64,000 bases of DNA from positions 7,992,023 to 8,056,022 of the forward strand of contig OX442427.1 in NCBI GenBank assembly GCA_949361645.1, read 5' to 3'. The notes under the pieces were generated by a model. It had not been told where the DNA came from. It made no database searches and worked only from the letters and a program-made list of their open reading frames with translations. This DNA is from Spongilla lacustris (lineage: Eukaryota > Porifera > Demospongiae > Spongillida > Spongillidae). The stretch's first letter is position 1. Each line of letters opens with the position of its first letter. A program made the position numbers and the translations under genes. This document shows, one piece after another, positions 33,001 through 43,206 of this stretch.

Positions 33001-36000
33001 TAATGTCAAGACCCTGGATTATGGGGTCATAATTAGGGGGGCCCATGTGCAGGGATTAGGGGGTCATAATTAGGGGGGCCCATGTGCAGGGATTATGGGG
33101 TCATAATTAGGGGGGCCCATGTGCAGGGATTAGGGGGCCATAATTAGGGGGCCCCACGTGCAGGGATTAGGGGGTCATAATTAGGGGGGCCCTTGTGCAG
33201 GGATTAGGGGGTCATAATTAGGGGGGCCCATGTGCAGGGATTAGGGGGTCATAATTAGGGGGGCCCACGTGCAGGGATTAGGGGGTCATAATTAGGGAGG
33301 CCCACACGCACCCCACACCCCTACATCATAAGAAGGCTACTGGCTGCCACCCCACCCCCACCCCACCACACCCCCCACACACACACAGTTCTTACCTCAA
33401 TGTTCTCAAGCCATGGCTTGATACCCTCCAGTCCCTTCTCTCCCTCAGTCACGTCCCACACCACCAGGTACAAAGACCGCTCAGAGAGGAAGCATTGGTG
33501 TGTGGCATAGTACTCTTCCTAACAAAACAACAGCACATCATTCAATCATATCATCCCAAATGGAGCTCACCTGTCCTCCAAAGTCCCAGGTCATAAAGGT
33601 GACCTTTGGGGACCCTTTCTGCGGCCTATAGACCCAGTCCCCTAGGTCCACGCCCACTGTGGACAGGGGCACCCCACTGACCCCCATCTCCACCTCCTTC
33701 CTTCTGTCCACATGGCCACGTTTGGTCAGCTGCTGCAGTAGTGTGGTCTTGCCAGCCCTCACTGATCCCATCAACATCAGTTTGATGCGACGATATGGCT
33801 TTGAACTACAAGGACGGAAATAATGAAGAAAATGTACAACACACATGTGGACACCTAGCACTCTTGACACATTCACACCACATACACACGCACTCACTCA
33901 CACACGCACTGATACACACACGCACACACACTAACACATACAAACACACACACATACTCACACACACACACTCACACACACAAACACACACATACTCACA
34001 CACACGCACTGATACACACACGCACACACGCACACACAAACACACACATACTCACACACATACTCACACACACCCTCACACACACAAACACACATACTCA
34101 CACACACACACACTCACACACTCAAAAACACACACACACTCACACACATATGCACACTCACACTCACACACACACACACAAACACACACTCACACACATG
34201 GGACTTACTGGAGCAAAGATGTTCTAAGGTAGTTGATGAGGTTCCTTGGGCTAGGCTTGTGGAGAACATGTGCTGGTATGTTGCTGAGGGAAAGCCCCTC
34301 CAGCTTCAGGACTGACAGGGCCTCCTGCCTGATCATACCTAGCTCATGTGGGAGTGTTTGGATTGAGGTGTTGAACGACAGATCAAGTGAATTGAGGGTA
34401 TCAATTTGGTGAATGCACTTGGGCACAGCTTGTAGCATGTTGTTAGGGAGCTCAAGAATGGAGAGTTGAGGGAAGAATAGCATTGTGTACCGAGGTGTGG
34501 TACCCCCAGAGCTTTCAGTATAGGGGCCCCGGGACAGGAGGGTGGGGCAGCTGGCACCCTCCCCTATGACAAAGTCCTTAAGGCGGTTGTGTCCCAACGT
34601 CAAGACAGCTAAGTGCTCGAGGGTATTGTGAGCTCTGTGCTGGCAGGGGGTGTGGCCGTCCACTGTTGTCTGGTACAGGAGCATCCAACAGGAACCGCAC
34701 ACCCAACTCGTGGGTTGTTGCGGCTGTGTTGTGCTTTCAATTTGATTGTTGTCCAAGTTGACGGTCGTTATCAATGCAGGCAATTCATGCACCAAGTCTG
34801 TGTTTGTGATAAAGTTGTGTTTCATATTCAGACGCTGGAGCACTGGGGCCACACAGGGCAGTTCCCTTGGGATTTCCTTGAAGTGGTTGAATGACAGGTC
34901 AACATTCAGTAGCTGGGACAAGTTCCCCAGTATCCCCTCCGAGCCCCCACCAACTTCATCATCCAGTTCAGTGAGGAGCTTATCCGACAGAGTACGCAGA
35001 GCATGCTGGTACTGACAGGTGACAGCCTCATCGTTGAAGTCACCCCTCAAGTCCCACCCTGCTGCCCTACAGATAGTGTGATAGAACACCCTAATCTGTG
35101 CCCCCAAAACTGAGGGGCTCACAGAGCCATGGATACCTAGTGGTGAGCTCTCCCTGTAGCAGAAGTAGTGAAGACGAGAGAGCAGGTTGCCTGAGAGACG
35201 CAGTGTTTTAAGGTGTGGCATGACCCACAGGCCTGGTGGCAGGTCGGTTAGCCTGTTCCTCTGCACACTTAGCTCCTCCAGGGTGCACACCAGGCCTAGG
35301 AAGAGGTCCTCTGGTAAGGTGCTCAGCTGGTTGCCATCGAGCACCAACTTCTTCAATGACCTACAAGTATACACCACCTCCCATGAGGAGCTGAAAGCTG
35401 AGGGGAGCTCTGATATGGAGTTGTGTGCCAATGTGAGGGTGGAGAGGTGGGGCATTTGGAACAGCTCAGGGGGAACTGATCTTAGTCCACTTTCACTAAT
35501 CTCCACGCTGGTGATTGCTACCAGCAAGCACATGTCATGTAGGCCTTGAAAGGTCAGGTGGGTGGGGCTGTCATCCTCAAAGTGCCTGAGGCATCTACCT
35601 CCTAGGTAACGGTGAAGACTGCTGTCACCAGCTGACAACTCACGACACGTGTTGTGGACAGACCCAATAGCACTATAACTGTCCACCAGCCATTCAGCTT
35701 TGACTTCCTCCATGGCTATGGCCTTCCACCTTATCTCTCCTGTCTGGTGTCCCGAAGGAAGTACAGTTACAGGTACTCCGTCCTGCAGATTTGTAAGTTG
35801 GGTGTGGTAGAAGAAGAGGAGTCTTTGGATGTCACTGAAGTTGTTGGCAATTGCCTGAGAGATTGCTTGCTCCAGGCCGGCACAGATGCCAAACTCAATC
35901 AGCAGTTTCACTGTTTCAGTATCGCCAATAAATGTGGCTGTCTTCAGAAGCTTATCATCCAATGAGAGGCTTTTCAAAAGGCCCAGTGAGGCAAAGAACT

Positions 36001-38454
36001 CCAGTAGCAGCCTCAAGCAGTCTTTCTGCGAGTTAATGATGGCTAGGTCCACTGGAGTGCCTGTTGTAAAGCTGTTCCGTGAGATAAAGATGCTGGCATC
36101 AAAGGATTGGTGCCTGGCGCTGTCAGAAATGATATCCAGAAGGGTGACCAGAAGTGTCTTGTAACCACTGGCAACAGCAATGTGCACAGCACTGTGACCA
36201 CTATTGTTGGTTGAAAGTAAGTCTGTGACATTCCTGGGGAAAGCAAAGGGCTCAGGTGGGTGTACCTGTACACCTCTGTGACACTCTTCTTGGTGCTCCT
36301 CTTGGCACTCCCCTTGGTGCTCCCCTTGGCATTCCATTTGGTGCTCCCCTAGGCACTCTCCTTGTTGATGCTCAAAATGGTCACCTTGGCACTCCCCTTG
36401 TTGATGTTCATAATGGTCACCTTGATGCTCATGATGGTTACCTTGATGCTCATGATGGTTACCTTGATGCTCATGATGGTCACCTTGGTGGGAATCTTTG
36501 ACCTGCTGTACAACGAGTATGTCAGTACTCTTAAACTTCCCATGCGTGGTACAATAGTCAGGCCTCTTCAAAGGTATAGCACCCACACTCAGAGCCTTCC
36601 TGGGGGCCACAGGGAGTGTGTGAGACCTTAAATGTCTGTACCTGTGAATTGATCCTTTTTGTATTAGACGAGGTCGATGTCTGTGGGTGTTGGGCAGCTG
36701 TGGTCCACTAAGAAGCACTCCGTATGGTCCATTAGCCAACACTTCAGCGCCATCAGATTTGGATACGACGTGGGAGGATGTGGTCACACTCTGTGACTGC
36801 AGGCAATGATTACAACTGCCATTGGCGACATGTGAATGCGTGTCCTCATGCGTTCTATTAGGTGCAACAGTTCCATCATCAAGTTTGTATGTACTGACAG
36901 CTTTGTCATAAGGTGTGCATGTACTGACACTGGTAGTTGTGTCATCAGGTGTGCATGTACTGACACTGGTAGTTGTGTCATCAGGTGTGCATGTACTGAC
37001 ACTGGTAGTTGTGTCATCAGGTGTGCATGTACTGACACTGGTAGTTGTGTAATCAGGTGTGGATGTACTGACAGCTAAGCCACTGTTATCTTGGAAGAGC
37101 CATGACACAAACTCGGTATCATCTACCCGACAGGCTGTGTGGAGTGGCAGATCACCATTGACATCCAGCTCCAAGAGAAGGGCGGGGCACCTTGCAGCTA
37201 GGTAGTACCTGAGTGGAGACTTCAGCCTACAGGCGATGTGGAGAACAGTCTCCAGGGTATTGGGAGCCCGCACGTGGAGTGACGCTTTGTAGTCCTCTGT
37301 CAGCTTCTTCACTATAGGTATGTTGTTGCTGCTTGTGGCCCTACGTACAGAGAGGCTTAAAACAACACATCATCTGAGCCAGATAGTGTGCTGGGCTGCA
37401 GCTAGTATGCAGCTAGTATGCAGAGTTCATTCCAAGGGGGACCACTGTTAGGGACATTCCGGGGGGGGGGGGGGGGGGGGGGGGGGGATCACTGTTAGGG
37501 AAACATCATTGAAATGATGTCCAACAAAGAAACACATAAGGTGTGTAAACAAATGTTTGTTGTGTTTTATCTCTGAAATCAAATGCATTCTAAATGAATT
37601 ATTCTTTTTTTTAAAATGATAAACCGCTAGTTTCATCCCAGGCTATGTACTTCGCACCTATCAACAATGATGACAAACACGACGCGCATGAACACCAAAT
37701 ATGGTCATGAATTCTTATTACCTGACTATCCAGTTACAATCGTCCGAGCTTCCATCGAGAGTATAGCCACATTCCTTCACCAAAAAATCCAGGCATGTTG
37801 TGAATCTTTGAATGTCTTCCGCGGAGCAGTTAGGCTTTAGGATGATCTCACTGACCTCTTATTAATGATACAAATCGCATAATAATTTCATAAAAACCCT
37901 CCCATGCATTTCACGTTTACCCATCTCCGCGTGTGCACGCGTCGTCTTAAACCGTTTCAGATCACCTGGAGTTTATTACAATATTTCATAAGCATCACTT
38001 TAATACCGCACATTTTTTTTTACCTTTGCACAAATTGAGATAAGTAGCCACCGTTTTGGTAGCGTACTTAGCTATTGTCCCTAGCTTCAGGCCGTTTAGC
38101 ACATTTACGTGGGTGTAAGCTATGATTATTTTGACGCAGGCAAGGTGGCCATGAATTGCTGCGGCGGTCAGCGGTGTCTGAACAGAGAAAGAAGATGGGT
38201 TCATGTTGTCGTTTCAACGCGAGGCTCACTGACCTGTCTGTGTTCGTCCTCAAAACTTAGGTCGGCTGCAGTCACTGAACGTTTCATGCGAAATTTTTAT
38301 GTTAATGAATTCTTTCAGTGACAGGCCTGACGGAATACGCACCTTCCGGCCGATGTAGGCACATCTTCAAAGCTTCATCGTCACCGACTTTGGCCGCTTG
38401 GAAGATCATCACTCCGATGTTGTTTAGTCGCACATTGGTTGATCGACGGTGCAT
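24091..38454 (-). CDS. LRRK: LRRK-like Roco protein kinase, copy B (one 2-nt disruption in Roc)
   Basis: Exons (5' to 3'): 38454-38343, 38265-38234, 38177-38024, 37857-37722, 37340-34209, 33805-33571, 33518-33396, 32744-32509, 32325-32175, 29671-29595, 29161-29039, 28982-28000, 26976-26863, 26782-26486, 26432-26052, 25981-25646, 25276-24706, 24647-24091. Every join is in phase except inside 32744-32509, which lacks two bases present in copy A (caaacattctc against caaacatattctc) and therefore reads TGA at 32655-32657, about residue 1337. With the two bases counted the model has about 2,583 codons. Architecture matches copy A: ankyrin (TPLTAAAIHGHLACVK), LRR, Roc (GSVRAGKTT, DFGGQ, THVD), COR, kinase (GEGGFGAV, VAVKEF, FRDLKPGN, ADYG), WD40-like end. 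The kinase N-lobe has an intron (26783-26862) that copy A lacks. The break may be a recent mutation, an allele or an assembly error. Confidence 0.82.
25424..25660. repeat. 33-bp minisatellite copying an exon-intron junction of LRRK-B
   Basis: About seven units on the minus strand each contain accatggag followed by gttagtaaagggg, the same as the true end of exon 25981-25646 and its donor. The unit is 11 codons long with no stop, so it stays in frame with the upstream exon. Confidence 0.9.
27140..27992. repeat. 19-bp minisatellite, expanded form, LRRK-B intron before the kinase exon
   Basis: About 45 units of gatggtgagggagaagagg. The same unit occurs about six times in LRRK-A. Minus-strand Ser/Pro/Leu open frames over it are artefacts. 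Confidence 0.95.
29168..29460. repeat. GGAGGTGGAAGGGGAGGG tandem repeat, LRRK-B intron
   Basis: About 15 purine-only units lie between the exons 29671-29595 and 29161-29039. Confidence 0.9.
29727..32160. repeat. 32-bp minisatellite, about 75 copies, LRRK-B Roc intron
   Basis: Units of about 32 bp contain actagtactcctccccagcc followed by atctaataacac. They differ at two or three fixed sites (atcta/atata, caca/cata/cgca). The array fills the intron 29672-32174; the matching LRRK-A intron is only 53 bp. The unit repeats the 3' end of exon 32325-32175 (minus strand gggaggagtacta) and its donor. There are no spacers, so it is not a CRISPR array. Confidence 0.97.
33009..33305. repeat. G-rich tandem repeat, LRRK-B Roc intron
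   Basis: About eight units of ggggtcataattagggggg type with gcccatgtgcaggg, roughly 34 bp each, lie in the intron 33395-32745. Confidence 0.9.
33868..34199. repeat. CA-rich microsatellite between the LRR and Roc exons of LRRK-B
   Basis: Degenerate (CA)n with cacacactcacacac variants. Not coding. Confidence 0.95.
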
Positions 38455-38719
38455 CTTTCTGGTGTCGACTTGCACAGTGCATGGGTAATTTAATTATATT
38501 ACAAAATTGTGTATGAAGTTCATTGCAATCAGCGGGTAAGAAACCGAAACCACACCTATCGGAAAATAAAATTTCCCGTTCAGATTACGAAATAATAAAC
38601 AAACTCCGGTACATGTACGTCGCCGGCCAAATATTCATGGTTTTGCTACACACATAGCACCTGGATTTGGGGGGGGGGGGGGGGGGGGGGGGGGAAACAG
38701 TGCGGGTCCCGCCCAGCTT

Positions 38720-38773
38720 AGTCTGGGTACCCGACTGATCGGTTGCACTATCACTCAGTCGGGTACCCAGACT
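38720..38773. repeat. Hairpin with 19-bp perfect arms beside the assembly gap
   Basis: agtctgggtacccgactga at 38720-38738 is repeated inverted at 38755-38773 with a 16-bp loop. It may be one end of a transposable element hidden by the gap. Confidence 0.8.
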
Positions 38774-38800
38774 AGCCCAGCTATGGCCTGTCCTCTGCAG

Positions 38801-39000
38801 NNNNNNNNNNNNNNNNNNNNNNNNNNNNNNNNNNNNNNNNNNNNNNNNNNNNNNNNNNNNNNNNNNNNNNNNNNNNNNNNNNNNNNNNNNNNNNNNNNNN
38901 NNNNNNNNNNNNNNNNNNNNNNNNNNNNNNNNNNNNNNNNNNNNNNNNNNNNNNNNNNNNNNNNNNNNNNNNNNNNNNNNNNNNNNNNNNNNNNNNNNNN
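38801..39000. other. Assembly gap (200 N)
   Basis: Exactly 200 unknown bases, flanked on the right by a run of A. True gap length is unknown. Confidence 0.99.
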
Positions 39001-39904
39001 AAAAAAAAAAAAATCCATAATCCATCTGCCTATAGTCGAGTAAGAAATGTTTACAAAAGTTCCGCGCTCCCCAATTTTAGCGACCCCCCCTCCCTCCTTG
39101 ATCAGGGCCTGCTTTTAAGCATTATGTACGTCTAGTTCACCTCGGAATGTTGGTGCGACTAATATTGCAAAACTTCCACTGTAATTTTATTAGCAGGCAA
39201 GTTTGTTTGGTAATCGATGATGCGCCAAAAATGCTGGTTATCCCGAGCTGTGTCCGAATCAAGTTCTAGCGATGAAAAGCTTTATGAAGGTGTTTTTGTT
39301 TGTCTCCCTACTGGGTGGTGGTAAGTTTTTATGCTTCACTACATTCGACCGCGCGGCTACCGCTTGAGTTTGTCATTGTGGGTACTAATTACATTTTTGC
39401 ACGTCATAATTTCATTACTGCTAAGAGTCGGCACCGCAGGGAACATTCACATGCTCTCGCTTTTGTTGTGCGGCCATTATGGACCCCCTCCCCCCCACAT
39501 CTACATGCTGCTCCCCTTCCAGCGTGAGGTGATTTGTGAATGCAGCTCCCTCGCACCTCTCCAAACGACAGGGACACTTCGCACCCCAAGGACCTCACTG
39601 GTCTATACATGTACCAATGTGAGGGTGGGGCTTCCCATGCATTACTTGAGTACACCCCCCCTTTATATATATGCACCCCCCCCCCCCCCCCCCCCCCTTT
39701 ATATATATGCACCCCCCCTTTATATATATGCAATCCCCCCTTTATATATATGCCCCTCACGGATTGTTCACCCTAAATGTACATGTGGAACTCACAGCTC
39801 ATATCTTCAGTTATTACATCTCAACACAAGTATGTGAGTAGGAGGCAGACTGCACACCCCACACACCATGGCTGTCTCACACACACACATAGCAATGACT
39901 ACTG

Positions 39905-41821
39905 TCACACAGGTGGAGCTTTGAATGAATTCTTCTCTTCTCGGAGGAAGGCCATAGTGGAGATTGGGTCAGCAGCTTTGCCAGCATGTTCTTGAACAGC
40001 TGCGTTACTAGTCATGTGTACAGCATGGGGAGTATGCAAGAGTATGCAAGAGTATGCAAGAGTATGCAAGAGTATGCAAGAGTATGCAAGAGTGCCAGAG
40101 AGCAAGAGTGCCAGAGAGCAAGAGTGCCAGAGAGCAAGAGTGCCAGAGAGCATGAGAGAGTATGCACATATATGAGAATGCAAGTGTACCAAAGAATATA
40201 TTATATAGTGCAATCCATGAAGAGAGATAAGAGAGGGAAGAGGGAGAGGAAGGATAGAGGGAGAGGAAGGATAGAGGGAGAGAAGGGGGAGAGGGGGAAT
40301 GAGGGAAGAGGGAGAGGAAGGATAGAGGGAGAGAAGGGGGAGAGGGGGAATGAGGGAAGAGGGAGAGGAAGGATAGAGGGAGAGAAGGGGGAGAGGGGGA
40401 ATGAGGGAAGAGGGAGAGGAAGAAGAGAGGAGGGAAAGAAGGAGAGGAGGAGATTATAAGTGAAATTGACATATTGCAACGTACTCCACTCTCATAAATG
40501 GGTTGAAGGTAAATTCCTGCTCAATTGACGAAGGCACAGTGGGTAGCCCCTCCTTCCGCTGCTCCTGCATTGATTGAAGCTCTTAACCAAAGGCCCATCC
40601 CTAAACACCAAACTAGACAGTCACTTCCTCCCATACACCAATACATCCATAAACCCATACACCCATAAACACATACACCCACGTCTGAGACCTGCAGGTA
40701 CATACCATTGCCCAACTCAGCTTGTCCCCGATGTGCTGGTTCAACGGCTCCACGTGTTGCCCATAGAGAAGGTTATTCACCGTGTACTCGTGCCCACAAT
40801 ATACAGCCTAAAATGTAAGGATAGTTGGCCAGCGTATTGTACACACATCAGTTACCGTTTCCTTGGGGAGTGATCCTAGGACTGTGACAAGAGCCATATA
40901 CATCTGCTCGGCTGTCCCCTCAAAAAATTTACCGCACCCTCCAATAAACAATGTGTCACCTTGTCCAATCAGTTGTGGGTACCGTTGAATGAGTACAAGG
41001 TAACATGACATCACTGGGGACTCCCCCTTCCCTTCCCCTTCCCCCAGGACACCACACCCACCTGTGAACACTGCTTTGGACTTTGCATCCTCACCGCACA
41101 CATAGTAGCATACATGTCCGGTGGTGTGGCAGGGCGTGGCCAACGCTTTCACAGTAAGAGTTCCTAGCTGTAAAACCATATGGCTTAAAGATCTCCTGCG
41201 TGTAACACATATACACCCCCCACACACACATCACATACACCCCCCCTCCAAACACAAAACCCACACACCTTAAACTCGTCATTGTGTTTTAATGGCTTGG
41301 ACAGTGCTCCTATACGCTCATCCCCACCACACACAGTCAAACCAGGGTGCTTTGTGACCAGCTCCAAATTACCACCCGCATGGTCCCTTGCGTATGTGTG
41401 TGGAGGGCACAAAGGGTTTGAGTGGCTTGAGAATTACTTGCGCACGTACCAGTGATGGTGTGTGGTTAACACAGTGGTCAGCCTCGTGCCCTCCCTCTGA
41501 ACCACTTGCAGTACCTGGAATATACATGTACATCACAAATTATACAAAATGCAACGCATGGAGAAGCTTTGTCATTTGCCAAACCTTATCCGGGTTTACC
41601 GGGTCGACGACCGCAGTTTCCTTTGTGGCCTTATCCACGATGAGGTACATAAAATTATCGGACAACGCTGGCACCACTTGTACGTAGAAGTCTGGTGATT
41701 CTCGTTTGAAGCAGTCACGGACATCCATTTGGATGCTGGATGCTAACGCTCTCTTGACAGCCGGTAAAAAAAAAAACTGCTTGATAGCACGTGCCGCAAC
41801 CTCAAAGCAATACACCACCAT
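39905..41821 (-). CDS. HAGH: Hydroxyacylglutathione hydrolase (glyoxalase II), probably mitochondrial form
   Basis: Exons: 41821-41585, 41514-41450, 41386-41269, 41167-41062, 40959-40856, 40807-40706, 40564-40485, 40007-39905; 304 codons, in phase, against about 308 in human. The enzyme hydrolyses S-D-lactoylglutathione to lactate and glutathione, the second step of methylglyoxal removal. Metal ligands of the metallo-beta-lactamase fold are visible: THHHWDH (about 98-104), PCHTTGH, GDTLF and CGHEY. The C-terminus [16 protein letters not shown] matches the human substrate-binding tail. The start at 41821 gives a hydrophobic, basic leader of about 50 residues before [15 protein letters not shown], consistent with a mitochondrial presequence; internal Met codons could give a cytosolic form. 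The last intron (40008-40484) holds two tandem repeats. RhoGDI follows upstream on the same strand. Confidence 0.95.
40030..40455. repeat. Two tandem arrays in the last HAGH intron
   Basis: agtatgcaag and agagtgccagagagca repeats (40030-40155) are followed by about four units of a 60-bp GA-rich repeat (40220-40455). Not coding. Confidence 0.9.
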
Positions 41822-42057
41822 ATATATATATATATATATATTTTAAAGCTTTAATCTACGCACCCACTGATACGTTTTCAGATAGCAAGCATAGTTACAC
41901 CATCAATACAATAACAAACGTTTGGTAAATAATACCTTTGTTAGCAAAAACAAAATCGTTGAACACTGACACGAAAAACAGACAACCGCTATACACTCAT
42001 TCAATACTACCAAAATGGCGCCTCCAAATGTGCACAAAATGTACTGTATCTGTTCTT

Positions 42058-42913
42058 TCATTCCCACTCTTTCTTAATGTCAAGTGCCCACTCCCACTCC
42101 AGATAAACATTCTTGTCATCGTCGGTGAACAAACTCTTCATCGTGTAATGGCCACGAGACACCATACCAGAAGGAGCCTCATCCACAGGTGTTTGGAAAG
42201 TGTGAGGTTCAGTCTTAGGTCCATAGCTTCCAACCATAAATGTCGTTTTGTCCACTGAGAAAAAGTGAAAGATGGCCATTAAACACATTGCGTATAAAGC
42301 ACACCCACCCCCTTGCCCCTACCTCTGATGCCCTTCCGGTACGTAGTCTGTACGTACCGCAACCCTGACACAATATCCCTCTGCACACGGAACTGTATCT
42401 TTACACGGTAGTTGACACCCTCCTTCATGACAAGTGGGGTCTTCTTGAACTGGGTCAGATCACCTGGGTAATAACTCTAGGATAGTTATTTCATCACACT
42501 AAGTTTTGTGGCACGAACCAGTCAGGTCCAGAGCGGTTTCAGCATGGCCTTCTGGAACTAGTATCAGCTTCTGAACGACCACGTTATTACCTCCGTCGTC
42601 TGCAATGGAGGGAAGATTAGAAGATCGAAAGCTTGGGGTCTAAATGATGTTACGACACCTTACCGAGTACTTTTTCCGTTTGCCCAAGTAGCTGCGCTTT
42701 GTACTTTACCAGTGACTCGTCATTGGCATCGAGCTGCTTAATAGTGTCGAGATCAACTTTCTTGGGTGGCTTGTAACCAGGCGTTAGTTCGTTGTCATCT
42801 TCCTACGGAGGTAAGTACCATTGGGTCGCAACTCTAACCGTTTTTATCACTCGCAATCTCACCCCGCCTTCGGCTTGAGGTAAAGGGGTAGCTTCCTCCT
42901 TATCATCAGCCAT
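42058..42913 (-). CDS. ARHGDI: Rho GDP-dissociation inhibitor
   Basis: Exons: 42913-42863, 42802-42664, 42599-42519, 42463-42323, 42254-42058; 202 codons, close to human RhoGDI1 (204). The protein holds prenylated Rho, Rac and Cdc42 in the cytosol in the GDP state. The acidic N-terminal arm ([20 protein letters not shown]) is followed by the regulatory helices ([20 protein letters not shown]) and the immunoglobulin-like domain that buries the prenyl group ([20 protein letters not shown], then [20 protein letters not shown], ending [13 protein letters not shown]). All introns are short (60-140 bp). It is divergent from the RGS gene at 43207, with about 290 bp between start codons, so the two may share a promoter. 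Confidence 0.95.
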
Positions 42914-43206
42914 CTTGAGTCGTCGGTTGTGTAGGTACCTGTCGGGAACCGACTTAATTTGCAGCAATGAAAACCAAGATGTCTTATATCATTCAAGACG
43001 AACGATATGGCAATATTCCTCGTTTTTAGCACACAAACTAACCTTTAGCGGTGAGATCTAGTTGCCTCTACTAAAAAGGTAATCAGAACTTTGCGCATGC
43101 GCACGAAAGTTAAGGATTAACTAGCTACACTAACCACCTGTTTCCGGGATGAATATAGTTTTAACGTGCATGTGAAAACAATGCAGACTTATTATTACCG
43201 CTGGTC

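Larger units (their letters stand above)
38455..39904. other. Intergenic region between LRRK-B and HAGH
   Basis: Contains the LRRK-B promoter side, a G homopolymer at about 38669-38694, a hairpin, a 200-N gap, and C-tract/tatata repeats at 39650-39760. No gene was supported. Confidence 0.6.

Noticed and set aside
39272..39995. Plus-strand small secreted protein (MKSFMKVFLFVSLLGG with a good donor)
   Set aside because: No downstream exon set keeps frame, and the best third exon is antisense to the real last HAGH exon. It remains only a weak possibility.
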